From Clavelina lepadiformis (taxonomy: Eukaryota; Chordata; Ascidiacea; Aplousobranchia; Clavelinidae), in assembly GCF_947623445.1 (NCBI RefSeq), contig NC_135246.1:4199856-4263855 (forward strand): 64,000 bases of DNA, in the 5' to 3' direction. Each line of letters opens with the position of its first letter. Position 1 is the first letter of the stretch. The position numbers were made by a program, and so were the translations under genes. The notes under the pieces are model-generated. The model was not told the origin of the DNA, ran no database searches, and worked only from the letters and a program-made list of their open reading frames with translations. Below are positions 30,760 to 42,806 of this stretch, piece by piece.

Positions 30760-33700
30760 TTAACTGTCATCACACTGCGTCAGAAGTGGTTCCTTATCCA
30801 CAACAGCAGAGGAAGTGGGTAAATTTTCTTTACCATTATGAGAGCGCATATTGTCTTCAGTAAGTGTAGCATTTTGGCGATGCAATTCCCGAGCAATTTC
30901 CTTGCTTCTTTTACGATGAGACCTTTGCTGCAATCTATAAATAAATTTCATTATACTTCATGATAAAAATTAGAAAGTGATAAAAGTGAATAGCTTGCAG
31001 GTTAAGACATTATCGTTATTTTCGTCCTATATTCAGAAACAAATCTTAAGTTTTACACACTTTCTTCCATTTAAATAAAATTCATTTTTTTCTTTGCTAA
31101 TAGTAATAATATAAGTGATGAGCCAAATTTCAGAAAAAGTTGAACAATTCCTTCAGTCCCAAATGACACAAATCTCAAAAAATTTTTTTTAAATGCCCCG
31201 AGGTTTCTATACTTAAACGGAGATACAAAAACATGTCAAAGATGCAAACATGATGATATCAATACTTTATAAGTAGCATCAAAACCCTGAAAATATTCCA
31301 AAAACAGGAATTTAAAATAGTCTTGTTGTTATTAATTAAACAGCTATATTACTCAACAAAAAGATACCATTGGAGAATGGATTTTCTTTTCAAAAATTTA
31401 ACAAACCGCATACAATATTATCTATTTTTGATAACTTTTGTACAAGATTATATTAACAGTTAACACTTTTTTGTATTGTTTGTTTGTGATGTCTAATCAA
31501 TTGCACAATCACAACTTTGAAGACTAATTCTTATCAATTACAGTATTTCAACTTTGATATTTTCCTGATTTCTTTTGTTTCATATCACAACTCTGTAACA
31601 CTACTACTACACTACTCAAGACAGACACTATACAGTACAAACATTGCTAAAAACCTGTTAGTTTTCTGATGAATACATGTGATATATGTGTATGACTTAT
31701 CATGTAAACCAAGGGGCACAATGGCTCCGGCAAGAAACATTAATTCTTTTGGCTCACCGCAAAGTGTTACAAACGGCCCTTTGCAAAATAGTCACTAACA
31801 AGATTATGTTGTTCAAAAGTTATTACAGTGTTGGTGAAATTTTTATCGATGCATGCGGCAAAATGTGTTTATAAGGGGTGAGGAGTTACTTTTAGACTGA
31901 GACAAGGGTGAGTGTCAGGTTTGGCTGAATTAAGACAGAATTTTCGAGTTGGGTTAATTTTCTGAACAACATCTGCCATTATGAACCAAAACATTTTGCT
32001 TACATTGAAACGATATCATTTGTCATGATGTCAAATCTTTCATGTTCTTCCATTCCATAGCTCTGAAACAACAACATGGTAAAAAAGTGCAATACTTTGC
32101 AAAAACAAAAACTGTTTCTGATATTAGTAACATATAAGAATTACTCCCTATGTTAGCAACTTAACACCGGTAACAATAATCCAGAAGGATGCAAAATATA
32201 AAACATTAATGCTTGTCTTGATAATCTAGATTCTTGAGTTTTCTCAAAATCAATTTATATTCAAACTTGGAGAGTTCATATTGGCAACAATGCACAGATT
32301 TACATAAGAAAATGTTTTTGAGACCTGTTGTTAAGTTATTTTTGTGTTTAATTCTTCTTTAAATAACCAAATGTTTTATCACAGGAAATAAAGATATTAA
32401 AATATCACCTCACTGCCATAACGAGCTTGCATGTACAGATCTGAGATGGCCTGTAGGTGGCTGGTTCTGACTGAGCGCATAACACCACTACTGTGTGATT
32501 TAACATCAAACAAATGTTGACGAACACTTTTGCCCATAGGCCTTTTCAACTCTTTGCTCAAACCACACAAAACATTATCTGTCAAATAATAAAATCAAAA
32601 AAACTGGTTTTAGTTTTAATCAAAAACCAATGCAAATATTATCAAATACCTTTAAAAATATACCAACACAAACCTCACCTAAATTTACAAAGGACGTGAT
32701 CGTTTTTATTCTGAAACTGCAATTTTGCTGAATCTGTTTATATTCACTGCGATCTTCCTTTGAAGCAGCATTTGAGTCTTGTTGTGAAAACAGTTGGGGT
32801 TCATAAATGAGTTGTGCTGCTTCATCTAATCCGCTTTTGATTTCGAGTTGAAGTTTCTAGTTGTCAAAATCAAATGAAAACAAAAGCACTAGAAGCTATG
32901 GGTTACCATCTGATTTGCTATGTCGGTGTTTGTTTGCAGGTGTTGTACGTTATAAAAACAGACAGAAATTTAATGAAATTTAAAACATCCAAGTAATATG
33001 CATTTGTTCATACTTCGACAATGTATTTATACACCTAATGTGTTTGCATGTTTACTAAAAGTGTCCTGTCCAAGTGAACAACACAGGTAGAATTGGCCTT
33101 TTTAAATGTTGCAGGTTTAAATAGTGTACTAGTATATCCTGGAGTATTAGCACAAAACCACAAAAAAACTCTTGGACTTCTAGTTTCTACTTACTTTTGG
33201 TGCTCCAGAGCCTGGGTTCAGTTGCCGTTGTTGAGAAAACTTCAACCTAACTCTATGGACAAGACGCTTCACAAAAATTGCCACCATTACTACAATCTAG
33301 AAAAGAAACATGTTATGTGGTAACATACTATTTCCAGTATGAAACAAAATATTTAAAATCTAACAACTGCTTCTCAACACAGTTTAGATTCACAGCCAGG
33401 CCTGAAAAGTTTGCAAAGTGAGTGGCTGTTTTGTTTTCTAAAAATTTTATAGCTAGCAAGCAACAACTATCGAATGTGCAAATGGTGACAAACTAATCCA
33501 AATAGAAATATAATTATATATATAGCTTGGCTATATATACATTATGAATGCAGGAGTAGCTAGCATGCTTTTTGTCGGAAATGTACATATTGCCGTATAG
33601 CACAAACTCTCCAGCCTGAAATTGTGGTACTTACAATAGCTCCATATATAAGAACTAGCAGCAGGTTCGGACCGGCAGTATCAAAGTGGAAGCCGTTATT

Positions 33701-33787
33701 TAAGGTAGTCGTAGTTGATTGTGAGGTGGGTTGGATGGTTGTTACCACTTCGTTGAATTGTTCATTTATAGTTTTATTAATAGCCAT
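30760..33787 (-). CDS. C1orf43: C1orf43/NICE-3 family membrane protein
   Basis: Six minus-strand exons join in phase: 33787-33635, 33296-33195, 32856-32679, 32578-32409, 32062-32004 and 30934-30760, giving 278 aa (human about 253). All introns are GT-AG. A short Thr-rich N terminus is followed by one membrane segment split by intron 1 (LLLVLIYGAI / IVVMVAIFVKRLV), a basic patch, then family landmarks: GSGAPK, IYEPQLF, the Leu/Lys-rich LKRPMGKSVRQHLFDVKS and DLYMQARYGSE. The C-terminal tail is charged and variable. NICE-3 proteins are single-pass, Golgi/mitochondria-associated proteins reported to support phagocytosis. No known catalytic motif is present. It starts 272 bp downstream of PSMD9 on the same strand, so the pair may be co-transcribed. 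Confidence 0.85.
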
Positions 33788-34059
33788 TGTGAGTGCAGTT
33801 GGTTCCTATGTAGTTCCATTCCTATGGATTGTCCAGAAATAGTGATATCACATTTAATTGTATTAACCCAAAATTCCTGTTTAAATGAGAGTGACACATA
33901 AAAATTTCAGACTATCAGATTTCATAGTTCATCGTAGGCATTGCAGCAAAAAGCTCACAGAGCACTCAGTTACATTGTCATAAAGCATGTACAATTCCAA
34001 CAAAATGATAACTAAGTAACGCCTATTTATATTACATGCTAAGATCTAGAAATAGCTTT

Positions 34060-34659
34060 TTAAATAGGAACAATATTACAGCCAAGCAACCCGCGCCCAT
34101 CCCATTCTTGTGGAACAAGTGTTAATGTTACTACGGTATCATCACGCTTAACACACACAGACACTGCTTTGCCTTTGCTGTGTTGAACAAGATCACCGAT
34201 GACGTTTAATCCAGTGAAGTTTTTCTTTGTTACCGATCCAAACCGCAGCAGTTTATCACCAATTTTTAATCCTGCCATTTCAGCAGGTGATGTTGGAGAT
34301 ATCAGGGTTACAGCTGCATAAGGATTTAGTTCCACTTTCGGGGCAATTGTTGATTGTTTTGAAGATTGAACCTCGATACTTTCTGTTTCCACCGCATTGA
34401 CATGCTGAGCATGATGTTCTATCAAACCTTTTTCTATTTCTTGCATGATGCTCTTGTGGTCATTTTGCATGCATATTATGTTATGGCGAGCAGTTCGAAC
34501 TTGTGTGACGTCAATGTCATTGCGTGGATACCCTTCCTGATCCACCAATGGTGTATCCATACCAACATTTCCTTGAGTTTTCAAAACTTCAAACCATAGC
34601 TTAATGTCATTTTCAATTTCCCCCTTTGTTGCTATTAATTCCTTCAGGTGAGCAGCCAT
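34060..34659 (-). CDS. PSMD9: 26S proteasome assembly chaperone p27 (PDZ protein)
   Basis: Single-exon coding sequence of 199 aa. PSMD9/Nas2 chaperones assembly of the 19S regulatory particle base by binding Rpt5 and is absent from the mature proteasome (family knowledge). Residues 3-25 are an N-terminal helix (LKELIATKGEIENDIKLWF). The family signature follows: PLVDQEGYPRNDIDVTQVRTARHNIICMQNDHK. From about residue 105 a PDZ-like domain has SPTSPAEMAGLKIGDKLLRF and ends GLLGCNIVPI. ATG 34659 is chosen because upstream sequence is a T-rich tract ending in TGATCAG, which looks like a splice or trans-splice acceptor 21 bp before it. Human PSMD9 is 223 aa with a longer N terminus. Confidence 0.95.
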   Translation of the reverse strand: MAAHLKELIATKGEIENDIKLWFEVLKTQGNVGMDTPLVDQEGYPRNDIDVTQVRTARHNIICMQNDHKSIMQEIEKGLIEHHAQHVNAVETESIEVQSSKQSTIAPKVELNPYAAVTLISPTSPAEMAGLKIGDKLLRFGSVTKKNFTGLNVIGDLVQHSKGKAVSVCVKRDDTVVTLTLVPQEWDGRGLLGCNIVPI

Positions 34660-35330
34660 AAATAAAGCTTCGGAATACTGATCATTAAGCAGAAAATAAA
34701 AATTAAAAAGCTGTAAAAAACATTTCAAATTAAACCAGTGGCACAAAAATCAGCTAAGCTTAAAAATGTTGGAAAAAAATTTAGGGCATATGTCATTATG
34801 TTTTTTGACATAAGAAATAAATTAATGTTGAAAGAACTGTTTCATATCAACCTACACCTACTAATTAGCAGATTAGAATAATTTACTGTTCTACAATAAC
34901 TTTTTTTCGAATTCTATTTTAGAATAGTTCTGAACCAGTAACAACTAAACTTGTTATTTCATAAATATCTGGTATAAGAAACTATGACAGGCTCTTACAG
35001 GAAATTCTTCCTATTACTTCTTCATGTTAGGACCACAAATGATCATGAACTGGACAATCTTCGTAAAATATACACCATGATCAGAGTAAATTAATGAAAG
35101 CTAAAGATTAAGAAGAGACTCATGTACAGATTTTTTACAAACTGATTTTACAACAACAAAAGGTGCTCAACTGGTGATAGAATTCTTTAATGAAACCAAT
35201 GTTTTGCAAACCTATGCAGGAGAGTTTCGTCAGGGCAGATAACAATATTAGAAGATAAAAATATTTTTGAAAACTATGAACATATAAAATTACGTAGATA
35301 TGAGCAATAACTAAGAAACAATTATGATGT
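34660..35330. other. Upstream of PSMD9
   Basis: Non-coding, AT-rich. A polypyrimidine-AG tract reading on the minus strand lies just upstream of PSMD9. Confidence 0.4.
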
Positions 35331-35338
35331 ATCATGAC

Positions 35339-36222
35339 TAGGGCAATTATTTTTTGACTTGTCAAAAAAAGTCAAAATTTGGTCAAATTTTTAGCGTTAG
35401 GTCAAAATATGTCAAAATTGTTTACAAAGTCAAAATTTTTTGCAAACTGCATTGCCGTGGTTTCGTAGAGGTTGCACTGTCAGTGAACTTTTCATTTAAC
35501 ATTTTACACCTTGTAGCCTACTTTATACTGTTGTAAATGGCCCATTGTCTACGTATTGTGAATCATAAACTATTAAGTGAAATAATTAGGTTGATACGGT
35601 GTGATGCTCAACACATCTCAAAACGTGTAAAATTTTTGCTAGGTCCTAAGTCATTTTGCGGCAGCTGTAGGTTAGGTGCAGCTCTTGCTTCGGTTTTGCT
35701 TTAGATACTTCATGTATCTTTAGTTTAGACAAATGTATTGAACAGTTTTTGTTGTGTCTTAGCTGCAGTGTTTTGGCAGTGATTTGTAATTAGCTCATTT
35801 CCATTTTCAGAATAGGCTAGGTCCGTGTTCAGATTTTGCCCTTCTGTTAGACTTTTGCACATTCTTTCGTTTTAGTTAGATTAGCCTACAGCCATATTTG
35901 GCTCCAACGTTGCCACTTGTTTTGTATTCTGTCCTATTTCTATGTGTGTCTACTTCCTTACCCTGTTTTTCAACTTAACTATTTAGTCGGCAATTTTATT
36001 CGAGAATAACCAGCGTCTTGTTTTTTTTTAAATGTAGAAAAGTATCTCTCGTTGTACTACAATAAATTTTAACGTTTTGTACAATAAAGCGTAATTTAAC
36101 TACTTGAATTCTTCATATGTGAAAATTTGTCAAAAAAAAGTTTTTTAATGTCAAAATTTGTCAAAATTTTTAATTTTTAGGTCAAAATTTTTAGTTTTTT
36201 AGGTCAAAAAATAATTGCCCTA
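35339..36222. mobile_element. hAT element of the TAGGGC family
   Basis: TAGGGCAATTATTTTTTGAC at the left is the reverse complement of the right end. ATCATGAC flanks both sides (35331-35338 and 36223-36230), a perfect 8-bp duplication. The interior near both ends is built of GTCAAAATTT/GGTCAAA words. 884 bp, no transposase. It is related to the elements at 4335-4883 and 46312-47525. Confidence 0.9.
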
Positions 36223-36230
36223 ATCATGAC

Positions 36231-37939
36231 GTAAGAAATGCAAAATTACATAATAAAGCAAAGGTAAAACCATTCAGTTGAAGGCAAACAAATATATGTA
36301 GCAGGTTTACGTGAAGTATTGTGAGCATATAGGTGACAAGAATTTGTCTTTTTTATTGTTTATTACATCCTGTTTCGAGTTAAAAAGTTGATTTTAGCTA
36401 ATTAAGGTTTTATTAGAGTTAGATTAGAAGGTAGATTTAGGTTAGGCTAAGGTTGCTATGTTTTAACATTTAAGTTAGGTTAACAAGAATCTGAAAAATT
36501 ATAGCTTCGAACACACGATTTTTCCAGTGAAATAGTGGCAACCATTAATTTAAAGACAGAGTTAAGCTGGTAGATTGTAGCAGAACATTCACTGCTAGAG
36601 TGGAAATTGTGGCAGCTGCACACAAGAGATTGATGAACGTGATTGCCGAATCTATACGCCAAGTTATAATAATTAAACACAGAATTGAGCCGACAGTGCA
36701 CGCAATAACGCAAAAACTTTGCGTCTAGCTGTCTAGGCACGAACGAATTCTCGTGAAAACTGCTGTTCTGTTCAGCTGGGCACGTCTGTGTCACAGTCAG
36801 GTTGAAATCCACATGTTTGTGTCTGGATGGCAAAAGAAAAACCCCTATAAAATGAGCTCCATCCAGGGAACCATAGAATTTAAATCGTCCAAAAACTTTC
36901 CTAAGTCCTATAGTTTTTGATACTATACTGTAGGTCTACGGTAGACCGTCTACCTTACCTGCAAACGTTATTCTGTGAGCAATAATTCTGTTTGTTCTCG
37001 TAGTCCTCTACTCGTCAACAACAGTGAACGGAACTACGCATCAGCAGTGTGTACACCGTACATATGCCATTGAAACTGTTAGATATGTCAGTAAATGTCA
37101 CCGACACCAATGCAACGGCAAGGTATTTCTATTTAATGGCACCGGAACAGCTAGGAACATACCACTGGGCAGCTGCATGGTTACCACTGCTGTTGCTCTG
37201 GGTTGCCTGCAGTACTCAATTTAGTTAAGTGCTGCAAGACGGAGCTAGATTCCGAACTTTGTTACTTGGATCGGAATGTTTTTATTCCGTCGTTTATGAT
37301 CTATTTTCTCCTTGTTTGAAAACAACAGTATCAGCTCAGAGTGGTTTGTATAAGCTAAGTGAAATTATGAAAATAAGAAATTAAATTCCTTTGTTGTGAA
37401 CTTATGAGGTTAGCCTACATTTATTCAAAATAAATTTACCGATAGGTTATATGGCACTGTTATAAGTTTGTCCTGTTGTAGGTCTAACTAAAAATTCTTT
37501 TTGTAACTCAGCAAGGCAGACAAAGATGGCTATGTCAGTAAATTGTATTGGCTATACTGGGCTAAGGGTATAATTCAGATATATATATAATTCAGGTCGG
37601 TAGGGTCGGGTAGCCAGTTTACGAAAAAACTCTATCTTGCTGATTCAAACCAAATTAAAACAAGTTGTATTCGACGAAAAGCTTACAATGTTTTAGGGAA
37701 ATATTCGATTTTGTTTGTTAAAACCCGATTTTTTGTCATAACTTGACTCAGCTCGGTTTTGACTCTGACTGGAGTCAATGCGTTTAGGATGTTGACTAAA
37801 TGAGTGACTAATTAAAGTGAAGTCATGAGAAAATGTGACCTAAGTCGACTAGAGTCATTACGATACTGGTGTGTTTGGTTTCGGTTCTGGCAGAATTTCT
37901 TAACTAGAGCATGTGTAGACATCTTCATTAATTGGATTC
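36231..37939. other. Intergenic with dispersed-repeat traces
   Basis: 36480-36545 shares TTTTTCCA..AAATAGTGGCA with about 160-185 and 57680-57705, so a dispersed repeat is likely. 37735-37869 is rich in GACTC/GAGTC words like 608-700. No gene is supported. Confidence 0.4.
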
Positions 37940-38173
37940 CTAGATGGTTTCATTTTTTGCATTTGAGTGTGTGCTGTCATCACTCGTAAATATATTGTTC
38001 TTGAAATGCGCTTCAATTATTGCCTCGTTGGCTTTGAACTGTTTTTGGAAGTATTCAATGCTAAAATTCCGTTTTTTCATGATTATTTGTTGTTTTTGGG
38101 GTGCTTTTGAACTTGGCTTATTTGAGTCTTTTTCAGTTGCCCGCCTCTTTCCAGGTGTCTGTGGATTCTTCAT
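37940..38173 (-). CDS. Unrecognised 77-aa basic protein, divergent from SLC25A51
   Basis: ATG 38173 to TAG gives MKNPQTPGKRRATEKDSNKP, then a Lys/Gln-rich stretch and an amphipathic segment, FSIEYFQKQFKANEAIIEAHF. Composition and codon use look protein-like, and the basic N terminus could be a nuclear signal. It lies head-to-head with SLC25A51, about 620 bp apart, so a shared promoter is possible. I do not recognise the family. It may be a complete small protein, a first exon, or chance. Confidence 0.3.
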   Translation of the reverse strand: MKNPQTPGKRRATEKDSNKPSSKAPQKQQIIMKKRNFSIEYFQKQFKANEAIIEAHFKNNIFTSDDSTHSNAKNETI

Positions 38174-38795
38174 TTCTTTAAGAGCTGATTCACCGAGTAG
38201 CTTTCACCAACTTCTGTTTGAGATCGTTCAAGGCAGTTTTTCTACAGGTGGCGTAGCTAGAGTTCAGTGCACGGTGACAGAGGCAGTATTTGCTCCTTCA
38301 CTTATCAAGAAAAATGAGCAATGAAAGAGTAAACTGCAATGGAATTTGCAGTTTACTTGGCACTTTAATTGGTGTATATCATAACATTTTATCTTAATCT
38401 TTCCTTAAAGGCTGTTACTTAAATCTTGTGGTTGCAATGACTTTTGCCTGTATTTATAGTGCACCAAGCATAGATAGGATGCAAATGCTTACCACTACAA
38501 TATAACTAACGGGAGTAGAATGTCGGCCAAGAGCATTACAACTCTGCAGACAGTCAAAATAATTTTCAGCAACATGTTAAACAGATTTTAACAGTTAGTT
38601 CGCACGTAGATTTTCTTAAAGCTGTTCTTTCAACAATAATGACATGTGCACTTTTAACTGCACATTATGTGAGGTGAAGAGTTTTATGAATTTGGATGCT
38701 AAGTTGTGACAAACCGTCTAACATGTAATGAAATTAAACATTTATTTACAGCACCTAGGTGGTTCGGTAATTATGCTGATAGTGTTTGCACCATC

Positions 38796-39668
38796 ATGAC
38801 CCTGGGAAAGAATAATTCTACAAAATTTCCAAAACACCCTCAAGAAAAGTACAAACACTTTATATGTGGGGGAGGATCATCTTTTATAAATATTGTTATC
38901 ACTTTTCCAATGAACAAGATGATGTTTCGGCAACAATTATATGGCTTTAGAGCTCACAAAGCTTTTAAGCAGCTTTGGAGGGAGGGTTTTCTGAATCTCT
39001 ACCGGGGTCTTGTGCCACCTTTGTTCCAAAAGTCTACCTCATATGCACTTATGTTTGGTTTATACCACCAAGCTTTGGACCTTATTACACAGAACTATGG
39101 TCTTGGCGTATTGCAATCAAAGTTATTGGCTTCCTTGTGTGCTGGAACATGTGAAGCTACTTTAGCTCCATTTGAGAGAATACAAACGTTGCTATTGGAT
39201 CCCAAACATCACAAAACATTTAGAAATACACATCATACATTTTTTATATTGTATTCTAAATATGGAACAAAGGAATACTTTAGAGGTTTATCAGCTATTT
39301 TGCTTAGAAATGGTCCGTCGACTTTTATATATTTTTCGTTACGTGAACCAATAAAGTTGCATTTACCAGAAGCTGAGAAAAACACGTTTCAGAATTCAGC
39401 TAATGATTTTATAAGTGGAGCATTGATTGGAGCACTGTGTAGTACATTATTTTATCCAGTTAATGTAGTGAAATCAAAAATGCAATCTCATTTAGGTGGC
39501 GAATTCTTGTCATTTCGTAAAACACTTCTAAATGTGTATTATGAACGAGGTTGCAAGTGGAAGAAAATGTACCGAGGAATTCATATAAATTTTGCGAGGT
39601 CGATTATTTCATGGGGTATAATTAATGCTGCATATGAATACTTGATGGAAACGTTTTATTCAAATTGA
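38796..39668 (+). CDS. SLC25A51: Mitochondrial NAD+ transporter (SLC25A51/52, MCART1)
   Basis: 290 aa in one exon. It moves NAD+ across the inner mitochondrial membrane (family knowledge). Three mitochondrial-carrier repeats are visible. Repeat 1 has ITFPMNKMMFRQQLYGF and GFLNLYRGLVPPL, repeat 2 has LAPFERIQTLLLDPKHH and EYFRGLSAILLRNG, and repeat 3 has FYPVNVVKSKMQSHLGGEF, MYRGIHIN and ISWGIINAAYEYL. The atypical first motif (PMNK in place of P-x-[DE]-x-[KR]) and the KHH..F pattern are those of this subfamily. ATG 38796 is taken as the start: earlier in-frame sequence has no ATG, and a TTTATTTACAG acceptor lies at 38750, suggesting a spliced or trans-spliced leader. Confidence 0.93.
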   Translation: MTLGKNNSTKFPKHPQEKYKHFICGGGSSFINIVITFPMNKMMFRQQLYGFRAHKAFKQLWREGFLNLYRGLVPPLFQKSTSYALMFGLYHQALDLITQNYGLGVLQSKLLASLCAGTCEATLAPFERIQTLLLDPKHHKTFRNTHHTFFILYSKYGTKEYFRGLSAILLRNGPSTFIYFSLREPIKLHLPEAEKNTFQNSANDFISGALIGALCSTLFYPVNVVKSKMQSHLGGEFLSFRKTLLNVYYERGCKWKKMYRGIHINFARSIISWGIINAAYEYLMETFYSN

Positions 39669-40865
39669 TGTCGACTGTTGCAAGAATGTGGTATTGTGAA
39701 GCATATTGCATGATATTTTGAAAAATGTATTGAATAACTTTTTTCTGGTATACTACCTAGTAAAAATGCTCGTTCCCCATAATATTTGTGACAATGTGTT
39801 ATATATCATTTAACCATGTCTATAATTTTACAATTTATGCAAACCAAAGATTTTTTCATGAATGCCTGCTACCCTTACATTTTTTGTTGGTATTTGTTAG
39901 AAGCAGCAGTGCATGTTCATTCAATGGTTATATCATTGAGCTTTTGAAAAGACTTAACAATGTATTTATTGCTTATATTACTGTTGTGAAGGATGTGCCA
40001 TATAAAGTGAAGATATGGAGTACTCATCACACATTGGCATTGATGATTAAGAAGTGCAGACTTTAAGATTAAGAGCACAAGTTTGGTGTCAGCTGTGTAT
40101 TTTTGATAGCCTTTACTGGAGAAATTTGTATAATTGACGTTCATGAAAATATATCCCTGGATTCCTAATAATCAAAACAAACACTTTTTCCATTAAATTT
40201 ACAAAAAAGTGGTGATGGAATTAAACTACCGAAGATAATTAATTAATTTAATCAATTTATACTTTATCATATGACACGTAAATTGAGTTTGTACGGGAAA
40301 GTATGGAAATACAACTTAGGGGTGAATAAGAAAATTTGACACAATATGAAGGAATATTATATTATATTATTACAAAGGAAATAGTGGCGAGCATGGAAAT
40401 ATGACACAACATATGAGAAACGTTCAGTTAGTGTTACAAAGGAAGTGGTGTTGAGCTTGTTTCGTAGTAAAATGAATGTGGTAGGAAGTGGTGCAAGCAA
40501 ATGAACTGAAGCCACTGGCTGTCTTCGTTGGTAAGTTGATGCTCTGCACATGTAAAATGAAATTAATGAGAATAATGCATACACAACATACAAGCCACAT
40601 GCCAAAAATAAATTTCAAAGCAAAATTAGAAGAGCATCATGCCATTAATGATTTCAGGTAAAAATGTATAAGGCAGTGAAACTGATATCAAAGATTGATG
40701 AAATTATATCAAAATTCATTGCATAATACCAGAGAAAAGCTGTTTAAGTATAGTTAGCTAAAATTACTGATCTTGAAATCCTCTCCCTCACTTGCACCTC
40801 AAAAAATGTTGTGGCAAATTTACCCAAGTCATAAAATCCCTGAAAGCTAGTAAGGCACCCGGGTG
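39669..40865. other. 3' flank of SLC25A51
   Basis: AT-rich, presumably including the 3' UTR. I see no further gene. Confidence 0.4.
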
Positions 40866-41380
40866 CAGAGCTGGGCACAAGTGCGCTCTATTTTTTATGA
40901 GCGTGCTCCTTTTTGAGAGTTGCTTGCTCGCCGCTCTTTTTTTGCACAAATAATGCTGCGAACGCACAAAATGGATACAAAAGTTAAAAACATTTTTGGA
41001 CTGCCACAAGACTATAATTGTTTCTAGTGAATAAAAACTGACTGCTTTGAGAGTAATTTCACGCACAATTTTCGCTCCGCAAAGTTAATGGCGAGATCAA
41101 TACAATACGCAACACTAAACACGTCAGAACCATGTAAAGGTAATTTGATATAAGCACTTTGTTTTTTAAGCTGATAACTATGGTCAATGATATAGAAAGT
41201 ATATATAAGTCATAATTTGCTTCAAATTGCTGTTATTGTTACAAATTAACCGATGAAAAGTGAAAGAAAAGAACTCAAAAAAACATTGGATTCCATGAGA
41301 TTTCCTGAGACCTTCAACAAATTCTGGTTAGCAATTATTAGGCACACGTTTTACAATGCAACATACAAATGCAATTAGTT
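40866..41380 (-). mobile_element. Truncated copy of the CAGAGCTGGG hAT family
   Basis: Begins CAGAGCTGGGCACAAGTGCG and continues with CTCTATTTTTTATGAGCGTGCTCC, related to the inverted right end of the 49814-50554 element. At 41335-41375 it shares, in inverted orientation, TTGCATTGTAAAACGTGTG with that element's left part. The other terminus is missing, so it is a truncated copy in the opposite orientation. Confidence 0.6.
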
Positions 41381-42806
41381 TGTCGAAAATGAACCCCCCG
41401 CATATTCATGTGACGTAAGATGCAATGTATGGCACAAACGCATTTCATTTGTGAAAGGTCATGTTGTGCCAAATTTGAAACCACTTTTCTGACGTACTAA
41501 TTGCAGTTATACCCCGATTGTGTTTTCTTGTCGATTCATTTTCGATTTTTGCCTGGGGCTCAATCGATGAGGAATTGAAGTCGTGCAAAGAATTTTATTA
41601 TACCATACCATTTATAAAAAGATGTACAATTAAAGTCTTTTTGAAGCCAAGTGGTACACAACAAGAAAAAGTTCGACAAACGCTGCTTTAGCCAAACTGT
41701 TTAGGGAGCTGCTGCCCCAACGCCTTCTTAAGAGAACAAACTGAGCTCCAAAAGGACACCAGAAAAAATTACTGGAAAATGAAGATTTAATGCAATATTA
41801 TGGTAAATTCAGGATCTCCAAAATGAATCTCAAATCTCAAAAAATCGCTTGTGGCGAAAACTAAACTTAACTGAATTTTCTTCTGGAAATGGATAATTAA
41901 AAGAAGTTCTTTGTTGCAACGTTCTAACAAGTAATCACTTTTTACCATGATATTTCCTACATTTTGCATTAAAGCATTCTACCACTCACTTTTGTTGACT
42001 GCAGCCTTCCATATGGCAAATGCAGAAACACAAGAAAGCAAAATTTATCTGAAAAGTTAGCCGGTTAGAGGTGTTGAATTGTGTTCAATGGCATAAGGTC
42101 ATTTTAAAAAAGCATTTTATAAAATGATTCTTTTTGTCCTGCAGTTGTCCACGTTTGCTACAAATGACATTTTAAGTGCATAATAGAGTGAGTGTAGCAA
42201 AAATTCTTCAAAAAAAATTTCAACCAACTTTTTAAAACACCACTGCAACATTTGGAATTTTTGTTTATGTTCATTTGTAAGCCCACCAACAAAAACTCTG
42301 TTCAAAATTTGACATAAAAAATTATCCAAGGAATTGGGCAGGACAAGATGAATATTGCGTGAAATGTGCAATTTTACTGCTTGAACGCAAGTGTTGAAAA
42401 ATTGAATGACAATTATACAACAAAATCCTTGATATGCAACTTGCTTGCTTCAGTAGTTTATAATGCCATAGAGCTGAAACATACATTATCACCATGCTCA
42501 TAAAGCAACATGGGGCGGTAAATCCAAACTTTCAATATGTAACACTTTCATATATACTGTCAAAGATACGTAATATTAACAGTACAATGAGGACTCTCAA
42601 ATCAATCAACATTTTTTTACTGTAGCTACAATTATAACTTGAGCATAATGTTGCTTTAACAAGAGTGCTAAACACATTTGGTATTACAGCTTTTGCATAT
42701 TTACAAAAATAACTAAAATGTGTGATATTTAACACGAGCAAAATATAAATTTTTTATCTGATTAAGCACAAGTTACATAAGGCAATGAAAAATTTTTTAC
42801 CTGATT
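41381..42806. other. Non-coding 3' flank of the long minus-strand gene
   Basis: No gene is supported. A donor-like CAG|GTAAAA lies immediately downstream (minus strand) of the stop codon at 42807, so a 3'-UTR intron is possible. Confidence 0.35.
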
